A model generated the notes under the pieces. That model had not been told where the DNA came from. It saw nothing but the letters and a program-made list of their open reading frames with translations, and did not search any database. DNA of 64,000 nucleotides, from contig NC_067285.1 in assembly GCF_020740795.1 (NCBI RefSeq), forward strand, positions 115,444,479-115,508,478. Direction: 5' to 3'. Shown here one piece after another: positions 1 to 11,310 of the stretch (position 1 is the stretch's first letter; each line of letters opens with the position of its first letter). The translations under genes were made by a program, and so were the position numbers. Source of the DNA: Apus apus (lineage: Eukaryota; Chordata; Aves; Apodiformes; Apodidae).

Positions 1-59
1 AGGGCAGCAGCCAGGGCCCCACTGCCCGGGAGGGTGAGCCAGGGCTGACTGGTACTTAC

Positions 60-1760
60 AGCCAAAGCAGCTTCCCCAGGTGCCCTTGGGGCCGGGGTCG
101 CAGAGCAGGTGGCCATCTGCAAGGAGGGGAGGTGGTGAGCGCGGGGCACGGCCCAGCGGCGGGGAAGGTGTCAAGGAAAGACCCTGGTACCCCCAGCTGG
201 ACACAGGGACCCCAGACCTCTCTGAGGGGGTCCCAGACACCTCCAGCTCTTTAGGAGGAGGAGCAGCGGGTCAGCACAGGACGAGCCTCAGCTCGGGGCT
301 GGCACCAGACACCCACCCAGCCAGAGGACCAAGGCGCCGGCCGCCAGCAGCACGTTGCGGATGTCCCAGAGGTAGGGGTGGAGGTCGTAGAGCAGCGCCC
401 GGCCGGCGCGGCTGGCGAAGCGGCTGTGCAGGCGGCAGGTCTGGGCGCAGAGCAGCTGGAAGGCCTGGGCCCGGCCGCGCCACCGCGCGCCCTGCGGACA
501 GACCCGCCTCAGCGCGGCCCCGGGGCACGGCCCGAGGCGCTGCCGGCAGCAGCCTTACCCCGCAGGCGTCGGGCGCCGTGGCCGGGACCCCCACGCTGAG
601 GCTGTTTGCCCACAGCCAGCGGAAATGCTCCAGGAGGTGCTGCGCCTGTGGCCCGTGGTGGTAGGGCAGGTAGAAGAGCTCCACCAGCATCCGCACCTCC
701 TCCAGAGTCAGCGGGGCTGTGAGGCTGGAGCTCTCCTCCGTGAGGGTCAGCAGCACCGAAGGGGTGGACCCGGCCTCCTCCGAGGTCACCGGTGCTGTAG
801 GGGGGCACTTGGCCTCCTCCAGGGTCACCAGAGCCATGGGGATGGCCCTGGCCTCCTCCGGGGTCGTGGGTGCTGTGGGACTGGACATGGCTTCTTCTGG
901 GGTCCCTGGTGCCATGGGGCTGGACCCGGCCTCCTTGGAAGTCAGTGGTTCCGTGGGGCCAGACCCAGCCTCCTCCAGGGTCAGCAGGGCCATGGGGCTG
1001 GACGCAGCCTCCTCTGGGGCTGGTGGTGCTGGGGGACCCGGGCTGCCACCAGCCCCATCAGAGAGTGGTGCTGGGGGGCCAGGGCTGGTGCCAGCCGCAG
1101 CCCCTGGGGGTGTCTGGGGCACGTCAGCCTTGCTGGCCTCAGGCTGGGTGCTGCTGGGGGGTTGGGGGGGGCTGCCACCCCCAGTCCTGGCACTGCTGGT
1201 GGGCAGGGGAAGGTTCTGGCTGGTGCTGGCCCCAGTGCTGCAGCACATCACGGGGGCTGGGCTGGGGAGGGGCTCGGTAGCCACTGGGGCTCCCGCAGTC
1301 TGGGCACTGCCCGCCGTGCTGGGCAGAGCAGAGGGCTCGCAGCTCCCCCTGCTCCGCCTGGGCAGCTGGTCCCCAGCCCCTCTGGGGCTTTGCCAGCCGC
1401 CAGCAGAGGTCTTGCTCCCACTGCCCTTCTCCACCTCCGAGGTCACCTTCCTCCTGCCACCCCCTGGAGCCACACTGCAGGGCTCAGGGCCATGCTGGTC
1501 TGCCCCGCCGGGAACAGAGTTGGGCTGGGGGGCTGGCATGGCCTCCTGTCCTCCCGCTGTGCCAGGCTGCAGCCTCTTTCCTCCCTTGCGGCTGATGCTG
1601 GGGTGTCCCGGGGTCCTTCCTCCTGGCAGAAAGGAGCAAGGGCGCAGCCCCTCTGGCACCTGCATGGAAACTGCTGCCCATGGGACAGGACAACCCTGGC
1701 ACTGGCTGGGAAGCTCCATCTCCAAGCTGGCAGGGACTGGGGAGCTGCTGAGACCATGGG
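60..1760 (-). other. Linker and stalk exons of the OGA-like gene
   Basis: A long exon (about 1736 or 1760 to 559) encodes a Pro/Ser/Thr/Glu-rich disordered linker and then the start of the stalk domain (LTLEEVRMLVELFYLPYHHG, close to human OGA). After a 67-bp intron, exon 491-317 continues the stalk (WRGRAQAF ... LLYDLHPYLWDIRN). Exon 116-60 has good AG and GT borders and the right phase, but its peptide (DGHLLCDPGPKGTWGSCFG) matches OGA only weakly, so that exon is less certain. In human OGA the stalk helices make the homodimer. Confidence 0.75.
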
Positions 1761-4700
1761 CTGCACATCACTCTGTGCTCAGTTGTTAGGGCCTCTGTGC
1801 CTGGTGAGGCCACAGGCTTTACAGAGGCAAGCAGCGTGAAACCCTGATCTTGCTCCTGGCTAAACCCCCTCTCCCAGAGCCATGCCATGGCCCACGCTCC
1901 CACGCTGCCAGCTAAGGACATTCCCTCCAGGATGTGGCCAGGACAGGAGAACCCCTGAGGCAGCACAGCGCACTGGACACCCACAATGGCCCCCCAGGAC
2001 ACACAGAGACCCCACAGCACCCCATCCTAAAGGGCATCACGGGGCTACCTCAGCCTGCCAAGCTCCCAGCAGAGCTGTCCAGTGCTCTGGGGGGTGAGGG
2101 GTCCAGTGCTCTGGGGTGAGGGATGCTGCACAGTGCAAGTTCATCCCCTACCTGTCTCCAAGGCCTGTCGGTTTATCTCAGCCACCCAGTCAAGCAGCGC
2201 CAGCTCCAAGGCTTCCTGAGGGCTGTAGCTCCCCTCCGGTGGGCCTTGGCTGTCCCCCAGGGCTGCCACAGTCTCTGTCCCTGAGGAACCAGAGTTTATC
2301 AGCCTGGGCAGCCCCACTCTGGGCTTGGTGGAGCTCTCCCATGCCACACTGAGGGTGGGAAGCTCCCTGCCCCAAGGAGACATCATCCAGAGCTGCCTGG
2401 GGCCCTGGGGCCAGGTACCTGCGTGCTCAAGGTGGGCACAGATCTGCAGCTCACTCTGAAACCAGCTGCCCAGCGTGTGTATGGGGATGAAGTTGGCCTG
2501 GAGCTCGCAGTTGGGGTTGAGGAGCAGTCCACCCAGCCTGCCCATGAGGCCGGGGGCACGTCCCGTGTAGGGGCCCAAGAAGACGCGTCTGCAGTCATAG
2601 TCATTGGCATACAGGTTGTCCCAGATGACAGGGCGGCGCCGCAGGACACTCTCCACCTCTTCCAGCAGTGTGGCTGAGAGCTCCTGGGACACCACCTTCG
2701 GGCCTGGAGCACCACGGCAGGGAGGCGTGAGGAGCAGCAGGCAGGGCAGTCCAGCACAGGGACACGCAGAGCCCAGGCACACAGCGTGGAGATGAAGGCT
2801 CGGTCAGCCCAGCCCACCCTCCCTGGCCAGGGCAGCAGACCCACAGCCCAGCCTGCCTGTCTGGGGCCGTGCACCCCACCGAGCTGGCCAGGCCCTCACC
2901 TGTCCAGACCACACCGATCCCAGGGAGCAGCTCCTGGCCTAGGGTCAGCAGGTACCGGGACTGGCCAGGACTGGGGGAGCAGAGGGAGCTGCAGTATTCT
3001 GGGGAGAGAGCAGAGGGGCAGGGACTGGGCAGGGAGCACAGCATGCAGGGCTTCTGGAGCACCAGCGCCTCTGCAGCCTGGTGCTGTCCTTGTCCTGAGA
3101 TCCCCAAGGCTCCCAGGGGAACAGGGCACTGGGGAGCCCCGGAGGCTGTCGGGGCAGCCCTCAGCAGACACGGGCTGGGTGCAGCAGCCGAAGGGCCCTG
3201 GACAAGCACCCAAGCCAGGGGGAGGGTGGCTGGGGCCAGAACGCTGCGGCAGGTACCTGTAGGGCAGAAGAGGAAGGTGGAGGGTTGGCCCAGCTCCCGG
3301 TACACCTCGTTGGCCACAGAGGCCTGAGCCTGGGCCAGGGAGGGGAAGACGTCTCTGTCAGCTTGGCACATGCAGGGGTCGATGTCGTCGAAGAGCAGCG
3401 CGAAGGAGCAGCACCCCAGGGCAGCCACCTGCGGGCATGGGCTGCTGGGGAAGAGGCACCGGCCCTGCTGCACGGGCCCCGGGGCCTGTGAGGTCTGGAG
3501 ACCCCATGGACAGGGCAGGCAGAGCACCCCGCATCGCCCCGCAGCGCTGGGGCCCAGCAGAGGGTGGCAGAGCCTCGGGACCAGCCTGGCTGCACCCGGG
3601 GGCAGGACCCGGGGGCAGGACACAGCTCCCTGTGCCGGGGCTGCAGGGGCAGCTGCAGGGGCAGCCGGGCACGGCGCAGGGCAGCTGCTGCCTGGGCGTT
3701 GCTGCTGGGAGCCCACGGAGCTAACCCACCGTGCCGGTGGCTCGTCACCCTCCCCGGGGACCCTGCTGCAGCACCAGCCTGCACTGGCCTCCAGCGCTGC
3801 CCAGCAAGCTCCAGGGCTTGGCCAGTCCTTCTCCTGCCCCCAGCACTGCCTGCTAGCAGTCAGGCGTCCATGGAGGCCCTGGATTTCTGTCACTGTGGCA
3901 GGGACAGCACATCTGCCACCTGGCACCCCACAGAGCTGCTCCCCCATGTGCAGCAGCAGGGGGAGGTTACAGCCCCACACCAACCCCTGGGGTGGGCACG
4001 GAGCCCACACACAGCCACGCATGCCCCTGGCCTGGGAGCAGGGGGATGAAGGAACGGCCCACGGTACCTGCCTGAGTTTTTGCTGCAGCAGGAGCCGGTC
4101 CCCAGCGCTTGAAAACACCATGTCCTGGCCAGCAGAAACGGCGAAAACGAACTCCACACCCAGCTCTTGGGCAGCTTCTATGAGAGACTGCATGCGGGCT
4201 GGGGACACGGCAGAGGGGGCTGTGAGCGCTGGGAGGAGAGGGATGGAGGGAGGCAGGGGATGGAGGGAGGCGGGGATGGGGGGAAAGGAACCACGGTGGC
4301 CCGAAAGGGAGGAGCTGAGGGCATCAGGAGGCATGAGAGAGCATCTGGAGGGGAGAGGCCCAGGGAGACAGTTTCCAGTCCCTTGGGACACAGGACTCTG
4401 CAAGGGTCTGTGGCCCCTGCCATACCCAAGCTCATTGCCAGAAGCCCATGTGGGAGCTCTCCAGGCTGGGTGGGCTCCTAGGCAAATTCCATGGGATGGG
4501 CAGGATCTGGGTGGGCTCCTTGTACCAGGCAGGGTCTGGGGGTCTCCATGCACTAGGTAGGGCCTGGGGGTTTCCTGCAGTGGGCACATTCCTGGCAGGA
4601 AGAGTGGTCAGAGCCAGCCAGGCCCTGGCTGAGATGCAGACCATACTTCACCCCTGAGGAGCTGGGACGCCTGCAGCCCCTCGTGCTGGGCCCAGCAGAG

Positions 4701-7700
4701 CCACTACCTGCCTCATGCTCCGTGTAGGGCTCTCGCCAGAGCAGCCGGTGCTTCAGCTCATCCTTGGGCGCGTACATGTAGCAGTTCAGCCCCCGGCGCT
4801 TCAGCCTGTGCAGCAGGGACAAGGCACCAGCCAAGGGTCCAGAGCAGCTCTTTGCAAAGAGGCACCTGGGCAGTGCCAGCCCCGAACCTCCCGGCACACA
4901 GCACCCTCTCCTTCCCCGGAGCTACAGGCTCCCAGCCCCTGCTCACAAGGAGCCCCCCGAGCCCTGCTCATGCAGCCCTGCCCTGTGGACTTCCCATGGC
5001 CATGGGGGGACATAAACCTCACCCAGGGCTCAACTCTACCACTTGTGTTATTTAGGGGCCTCCAGGAAGATGGTTCATCTGGATGAGAAAGTCTCAGAGA
5101 CCAGCTGGACGTTGCCTCCTGGAAGAGCACCCTTGCTGTGGAAAAAGCTGTGGGAGGGATCAGCTTAGCCTAAACAGCCTGTTTTAACCACTTGGCAAGT
5201 CCTGTGATGATGAAAAGCTCAATGTCCTGAGCAAGGAATGGAGGAGGGGCAAATGGCTAGAGCAAACTCCAGGGGAGGAAGGAGGGATTCTTGGTGTACA
5301 CTGAGAACAAAATGGCCAAGGAGGCAGAGGATGGGGCTGGAGGGATGGATGGAGCAGCTCAGCAGCTTGCTACCCCCAAGGGTGCTGGTGTCCTCAACCC
5401 TGAGTTCAGCTGTGGGGCTTCATCAGCCCAAACCACCCTGTGGCTTTGCAGCAGCTCTTCTGGGGCTTGCACTGAGACCTGTGGAAGCACTTGGCATCTC
5501 ATGTTAGCACTTCTGGGGTTAGGGGGGTACTTTCCCTTTCTCTTCAGCTATGCTTCTAGTTGTGTAATCAAGAACCAAACCTGTTTGCAGTCCAAACACA
5601 CAGACTGCCAGCTTGTCTGTTGTGAAAAGTGACTTCAGATTAAGAGGGTATGTACAAGCTAGTTGTTCCTCAGGATGTGAGGGTCTCTGTGGAGCAGGAC
5701 CACCAGAGACACCCTGGAGACCTGGCCAGACTGTGCTCCCCCATTCTCAGTGTCCAGGAGCAGGGTGCAGTGTCTGGTCAGGGGGGGTTCAGCTAGAGTC
5801 CCTTCCTGGGAACCACACACATCACATCTTTTCCTTCCTGCACACTCTACCCAGTTTTTTTCTAAGCCACTCTTTTTTTTTTCTTTTTTTTTTTTCTTTT
5901 TTTTCTTTTTTTTTTTAATCTTCATCTCTGGTTGCTGCACTGTGGTCCTCACTTGCACTTCTGACCACCCAGTGTCACCAGTGCACTTGCACAGCAGGAC
6001 TGGCATGTTTCCCATACAGTGCACGCCTGCCAGTGCCACCAGCAGCACAGCCACCAGCACGTGGCCCTGCTGTCACCATTGCACTGCCCACCCTGTCACC
6101 ACTGCACTGCCCACTGTCACCAACATGCTCTCCACACCATCCTGGTGGTGCTGCTCGTGCCACAGGCTCCACAGGAGGTCCCTCAGGGTCCCACTCCATC
6201 AGCAGCAGATCCTGTCACTGCAGCTCATCCCACCCATGGCTGGTGTGTAGGCAGCAGCTGCCCCAGCAGAGGAGTTTTTCTCCCAACCTGATTCTCAGAA
6301 CTAGCCAATGGCAGATCCTGGCCACATCCTTCCCTCACAGGGACACATGGTGACGCACAGACTCACATGAGGACTCACAGGGACAGGAGGGCCACCTCCA
6401 CACCAGGCAGGGATGGCTGACAAGGCTAAAGTATCACATGTGCCCATGACAGAGTGACACGGGTTTGCTGCAGCATCTGTTTCCACAGAGATACTCCTGG
6501 GTCCAGCAAGGCTGGGCTGGCTGGAAGTACCTTCCTGGTGCCCTCCCTGGGTGTGTGGAGTGGTGGGGATGGTGGCCCCAGGCAGGGTGAGCTGGCCACT
6601 TGCTGTGGTGGCAGCGGGCACACAGGTGCTGTCCTGTGGCCAGCATGCCCAAGGGGGCTGGTGCCACAGACACTGTTCAGGCCCACACAGCTCAGAGGGG
6701 AGGCAATGGGGGCTTGTCCTGCCAGGTCAGCAGCAGAGCTGGGCTTCCAGCCTGCTGAGCACCCCACGTTCTGTATGTGGATCTGACCTCCTGCCACCTT
6801 CCCCATACCCTCCCATGTGTGGGCTGCCGTGGCCAACTCGCTCGGGCAGCAGTGGGGGCAGAGCAGCTCTGCTGGTGCCACCGAGGCAGCACCGCCAGGC
6901 TGGCCTGGCCCCACGCTTCTCTCCAAACCCTTCCCAGCTGCCATCCCTGCTTCCGCCCTGTGGGCAGCAGCATCTGACCCTGTCCCACCGACGGCTCCCT
7001 GTGGCTCTGCACCCCTGCGGAGCACCCGTGCCAGCTGTGCAGTGCCAGCACACGGGCTGGCGCCCACCCAGCACCCGGGCCCCAGCCCCTTGGGACGCCC
7101 AGCCCCGGCCCCGGGTCCTCAGCCGAGCACATCTGGCTGCAGCTGGGCTGCGGTGGAGTCCCAGCACCATCTGCCGGCACCGGGCAGCACAGCACATCTG
7201 TCCGGACACCTCGGGCTGACCGTCCAACCCGCAGCCACCACACGGGGCCAGGGCCGGGGGGTCTTTCCCAGGACTGAATACCGGGGACAGAGGAGCCCCG
7301 GGAGGAGCCTGAACCCCCTTCGCTGCCATCACCCCGGTGTCCCAGAGGCAGCCAGCCCCAGGAGCCCTCCAGCGCGTTTTCCTCACCACTCCTGCCTCCA
7401 CAGCTCTCTGGCTCCCATCCTGTCACTGCCACAGGCTAGTACCTGCAGAGGGAAAAATTCAGGGTACTTGCCATTGAAAGAGAAGTTTCCTCTGTTCCAT
7501 AGACCATGGTCTCCCATAGAAACCTGTAAAAGGGAAAACAAAACAAAACAAAACAACAAAACGCAGTTGTCAGTAACCACCTTAACACGGAGTATCTCTC
7601 TGTTCTGTCCCTGTGTGTCTACTCTTAAACCCAGAGATCCAGCAGTTGTTTAACTCTGGGTCCTTCAGGTGTCCGTCGTCCTGCCTCGATCTTGCTGAGC

Positions 7701-10450
7701 ATTGGTGTTCAAGCAAGTGGGTATATCTGTGGTTCCATCCTTCCCAGAACGTGGTAGCTCGGAAGAGTTGTTCAAGGTACCACTTACCCAGGGAGGGGGA
7801 TTTGCACAACAAAAGCCAAGCCTAGAAGTGATGGCTGAGGGCTGGCTGGGTTATGAGACACTCTGGTGTGATTTTGGGGTGCACCAAAGCACAGAGATAC
7901 TGCATGCCCTTCCTAGATTTTTCTGCCTGGTGGTTTTCTTCTTTACAGAGACTAGCTCTGTGTCTGCATCTCTGTGTCTGTTGCAGTGTTGGGCTGTGCC
8001 AAGCAAAGCATCATCACTCCTGTGCAGGCTGTAAAAGGTGCACCCTGCCTGCAAGCACCACACAACTTAATCTGCACCAGAGCTGCACTGCCACAGCTCT
8101 GCAGACAATTGCCTGCATTGCAGCAGGGCAGGACTGAGGCAGCATCCATGACCCATGGCAAGTTGTTCAGACCCAGAACACACAAACATCCTGCAGGGAT
8201 TCCTGACCCAGGAATGCTGGGACTGTGACTCCACAAGACCTTTCACAGACACCTTGTCTGTGTCCCACTGGACACACCACCCCCATGATCTTGCACAGGG
8301 AAAAGCCAGAGAGGGAAAGCACATCAGGGAGCAACCTTCCCAGCTCTCTGCTGAAACAGAAGCTCATCAATGAGCAGCAAGCCTGGCCGTGAGGACATCA
8401 CCCTTCCAGAAGGTTCACATCAACAAAACCTAATGCAGGAACTACAGATCCAGAGTCAGCAAATTCCCAAGAGTTTCTGAACATTTCCACTTCTGCTGCT
8501 TGCAGACCTTAAGTGGTTGGTGGGCACCAGTGTCTGACACAAGCCTGAGGCTGCAGCACCACAGCAGCTGACTTTGTGTCCTCTGCTCTGCCTGGCAGGG
8601 AACCAGTCTGAGGATGGGTGTAGTGGGCAGGGCACTGCTGGACATGCAGCACCCATTCCTCTGTTGGAACTGTTTTCAAAGAAGGGCCATTCCTATATCT
8701 GAATGTAGGAAGACCTGGGCTGTGCAGAGTTGTCTACAAAGTGAGTGAGAAAGAATATGCAGTGGAAAGCAAGCCAGTTCACCTGGGGACAATGGGAGAA
8801 TAGGCAGGTAAATGGGTCTGGAGAGATGCAGATCCGACAGCTTCATAAAGGAGGACATTAAGGAGAACCAGTAAGTATTCCAGCAAAGACCTGACATTTA
8901 GGAAGAGAAGGACCTTCTGTCACTTCAAGTCCCTGTGAGATCTGGCAGCTGCAATGTGAGGTCTCACAGAAAATACGTTATGCCTTGAGCAGTGATGGCA
9001 ATCAGCCACTGAGGCAGATTCACAGTTTCTGATGGGCTCTGCATCATGGGCAACTTTCAAATCAGTCAATGCACTTTCTAGCAAAGCCAACAGGAGGAAC
9101 TGAATTCACTGAACTGTACAGATCACAAGGGCTCTATTAGTCTGGGAGACAGGGCAGGCTCTCAGCTTCTGGCACAGGACCACCATTTCCCAGAACAGCA
9201 TTCACATTTCCCCAGAGCACCTGAGTCCTCTGGAGCTGCTCTGCCTGGGGGGGCCACTGGTCCCCTGTGGCCTTTGGCAGAAGCCAACCCTGCAGCCCTC
9301 AACACCAGCCGTGGGCAATGGTGGGGTGGGTTGTGCCACAGCACACATCCAACATCCTCTGCTTTGCAGATAGATCTGCCTGCTTGAACATCCATCTACT
9401 CTGAAATAATACATTTTCTCCATGCTAGCCACCCCCTGCCGTGCACAGGGCCAAATTTGTGGCCTCTCAAGGACCCCAGCACACATTTCACCCAGAGAAA
9501 GTATTTCCATGATAAACAGTTTCCATTTCCCAGTCCATAGAACTCCTGCTCAGCACGCGGAGAGGTCCCATGAGTCCCTGTACAGCAGCTGCTTTCCAGT
9601 GCCTCACTCACACCTTGCTGTGCAGTGAGACCAGTTCAGCACTGTCTGGGGCACCATCGTGTTCCCTGCTGGGGCCTGTGCCAGAGGGAGGGATGCCTGT
9701 CCTTCCCCACTCTCTAGGGACCTTCTCCTGGCATGGCTCTGCTGTCAGCATCTGTCCTTCTCTGTTCCAGGTCAACTTTCCTGTATCAATGATTCTTTCT
9801 GACTCATATCTATTTTTACTATCAACTTCCCTATCCCCGCACTTTCTATTTATTGTGTGTTTATTTGCATGGTGCTTTTGCTTCCTCTCAGGTGAGGCAG
9901 TGAACAGTGGGCCTCAGCAGGGTACTGTGCTGCCAGGAAGGGTGTAGATGCTTTTGCCCAGTAGGTGCCAGGCCTGGCCCAGCTCCAGAGGTGCCACGCT
10001 GCATAAACAGGAGTTTGGGATGTGGGGCAGCAGAAGGACAGGGCTGAGCCACACGGAGCTGCCGCTGGAGTCTCGGCTCTTCTGGCCAGTGCTCCCAGCG
10101 GGCAGGGAGGCAGGAGGGGCACGCACCGGGATGTTCTGTGCTGAGGCCAAGAGCAGTAGGCTCCCCATGCCCCCTGCGGGGACCGGCCCTGCTGAGACTG
10201 CTGCGGGATGCGGCAGTGCCCCAGGGAAGCGCTGCGGGGCGGATGCGGGGGGGTGGTCCCGCACCCCGAGCAGGGACAGTGGCCGCATCCCTGTCTCCCC
10301 TCTGGTCCTGGTGGCCCTTCCCAGTCCCTCTTCGCTCGGAGTGGAGAGGGCCAGCCCCTGCAGTGCCCGGTCGAGGCACCAGCCCCAGCCGCTGCCTCGG
10401 AGGGACCTACCTTCCACCACGCCGCAGAGGAAGCGCGGCCGCCCCGCCAT
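60..10450 (-). CDS. O-GlcNAcase-like protein (OGA paralogue), 3' end beyond window
   Basis: The likely enzyme is a GH84 beta-N-acetylglucosaminidase that removes O-GlcNAc from Ser/Thr of nuclear and cytosolic proteins. Coding exons read leftwards: 10450-10411, 7523-7472, 4805-4708, 4198-4068, 3428-3257, 2998-2900, 2703-2152, about 1736 (or 1760)-559, 491-317 and 116-60. Phases agree at every junction. The start is the ATG at 10450 (MAGRPRFLCGVVEG). Against remembered human OGA the catalytic domain aligns with a constant offset of 53 residues and no indels. GFYGRPW (14-20), YAPKD (42-46), LLFDDID (118-124, the DD being human D174/D175) and WDN..AND (225-232) are all present. The N-terminus is about 50 residues shorter than in human OGA. 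The linker exon start is the least certain border. The HAT-like C-terminal domain, if it exists, lies off the left edge. A pseudogene is unlikely because every frame is open. I am confident of the family and less so of the linker. Confidence 0.9.
703..1014 (-). repeat. 39-bp coding minisatellite (13-residue repeats) in the OGA-like linker
   Basis: About eight in-frame 39-bp units encode a degenerate 13-residue motif of the form EEA-x-SSP-x-AP-x-T-x (for example KEAGSSPMAPGTP and EEAMSSPTAPTTP). The unit length is a multiple of three, so copy changes keep the frame. The last unit runs directly into the conserved TLEE of the stalk domain. The repeats are rich in Ser/Thr/Pro and probably disordered. 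Confidence 0.85.
5874..5917. repeat. T-rich homopolymer tract
   Basis: A run of T interrupted by single C residues. It lies inside intron 2 of the OGA-like gene and reads A-rich on the transcribed strand. It could be the decayed tail of a retroposed element, but no body is recognisable. Confidence 0.8.
6040..6130. repeat. Imperfect tandem repeat (CACTGCCCA / TGTCACCA)
   Basis: Three to four imperfect units of roughly 25 bp built from TGTCACCA and GCACTGCCCA, within intron 2 of the OGA-like gene. No coding meaning is seen. Confidence 0.6.
7524..10410 (-). other. Intron 1 of the OGA-like gene, no other gene seen
   Basis: The intron has a GTAGGT donor at 10410 and a TTTTACAG acceptor ending at 7524. 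It holds only short chance open frames on both strands; I see no recognisable exon, RNA gene or interspersed repeat. Confidence 0.6.
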
Positions 10451-11310
10451 CCCCGCGCAGGAGCGGCCCTGCCCGTGCTGGGGCGGGCGGAACGGAGCGC
10501 GGAGGGACAGAGGGACGTGCGGAGGGATGGAGGGATGTGCGGAGGGATGGAGGGACGTGCGGAGGGATGGAGGGATGGGCGAAAGGATAGATGGATGGGC
10601 GAAAGGATAGATGGATGGGCGGAAGGTTGAGCGGAGGGAGGAGAGTATGCGCGGAAGGATGGAGGGATGCTCTGAAGGATGAAGGGACGCGCGGAAGGAT
10701 GGAGGGATGCGCGGAAGGATGGAGGGATGCGCCGAGGGACTCGGGAAGGGATGCGCGGAGGGTCTCGCCCTCCTTCCTCGGAGACGTGCCCGCGCAGCGC
10801 AGGGGGCGGCCCCGGCGGGTGGGGCCGCGGCGGGGCCAGAGAGCGGGGCGGGGCGGGGGGGCCCGGGAAGCCCCGGCCCTGCTGCCCGGCTGTGGCCTGG
10901 GCGCTTCAAGCACCCCCAGGGATCGCCTCGGGGAGGCTGCCCGAGCCCCTCTCTCGCCAGCCCCCGCCGGGCCGCAGCCCCCCCAGCCCCAGCCACCGGG
11001 AGGGGCCGGCTCGGTGCAGCGCCCGGTTCCGACCCGCGGCCCCCGGCGCTCCCGGCGCTGCACGGCGGGGCTGCGGCCGCTGCCGCTCTCTGGCACCGTG
11101 GCCCAGCCGGTGCCCATGCCAGGCCCCGCTCCGTGTCCCCGGCGTCCCCAGCTGCGCGTGTTCTCCCGGTGCCGGCCTAGGGCGGTTATTTCTGCCTCCT
11201 TTGCAGCCTCCCGGGCACCGCAGCCCCAGAGCTGTGCCCAGGAGCGGGTGTCATTATCGCCTCGTGTCCATGCCGGAGCCGGCACCTTTCCCGCTGGTAC
11301 CCGCATGCCG
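10130..11310. promoter_or_regulatory. CpG island, probable promoter of the OGA-like gene
   Basis: GC-rich, CpG-dense sequence surrounds the first coding exon (10450-10411) and extends about 850 bp upstream of it on the minus strand. No TATA box is evident. It contains a 20-bp minisatellite 50 bp upstream of the start codon. Confidence 0.7.
10501..10760. repeat. 20-bp minisatellite in 5' UTR/promoter of the OGA-like gene
   Basis: Roughly twelve units of a 20-bp motif (GGAGGGATGGAGGGATGTGC and variants, including a GAAAGGATAGATGGATGGGC pair) begin 50 bp upstream of the ATG. The plus strand is purine-rich, so a minus-strand transcript would carry a CU-rich leader. The distal units drift to GCGGAAGGATGGAGGGATGC. 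Confidence 0.9.

Larger units (their letters stand above)
4806..7471 (-). other. GC-AG intron 2 of the OGA-like gene
   Basis: Exon 2 ends CAATG and the intron begins GCAAGT, the usual form of the rare GC donor; the acceptor is TGCACAG at 4806. Joining there gives LFQW-LKRRGLNCY, collinear with the human protein. The nearby GT at 7467 would shift the frame. Apart from low-complexity tracts (5874-5917 and about 6040-6130) I see no gene inside this 2.7-kb intron. Confidence 0.75.
2152..10450 (-). other. GH84 catalytic-domain exons of the OGA-like gene
   Basis: Seven exons encode residues 1 to about 381. The predicted active-site pair is D121-D122 (LLFDDID). Substrate-contact residues known from human OGA are also in place: G14 and Y16 (human G67, Y69), K45 (K98), N227 (N280), D232 (D285) and W225 (W278). 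The exon 2703-2152 is read through a possible internal donor at 2418 because the frame stays open into a segment (YSPQEALELALLDW) resembling the end of the human catalytic region. Intact catalytic residues argue for an active hydrolase; activity itself is inferred. Confidence 0.88.

Noticed and set aside
625-1839. Gly/Leu/Ala-rich plus-strand frames
   Set aside because: Antisense reading of the linker minisatellite.
3370-4560. 396-residue plus-strand frame
   Set aside because: Antisense shadow of the OGA-like exons and introns, with no family resemblance.
10407-11306. Long minus-strand frames with HPSILPR-like repeats upstream of the OGA-like start
   Set aside because: They are translations of the 20-bp minisatellite and CpG island, and the repeat length is not a multiple of three. 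The true coding start at 10450 is in the matching frame for OGA and is followed by a good donor.
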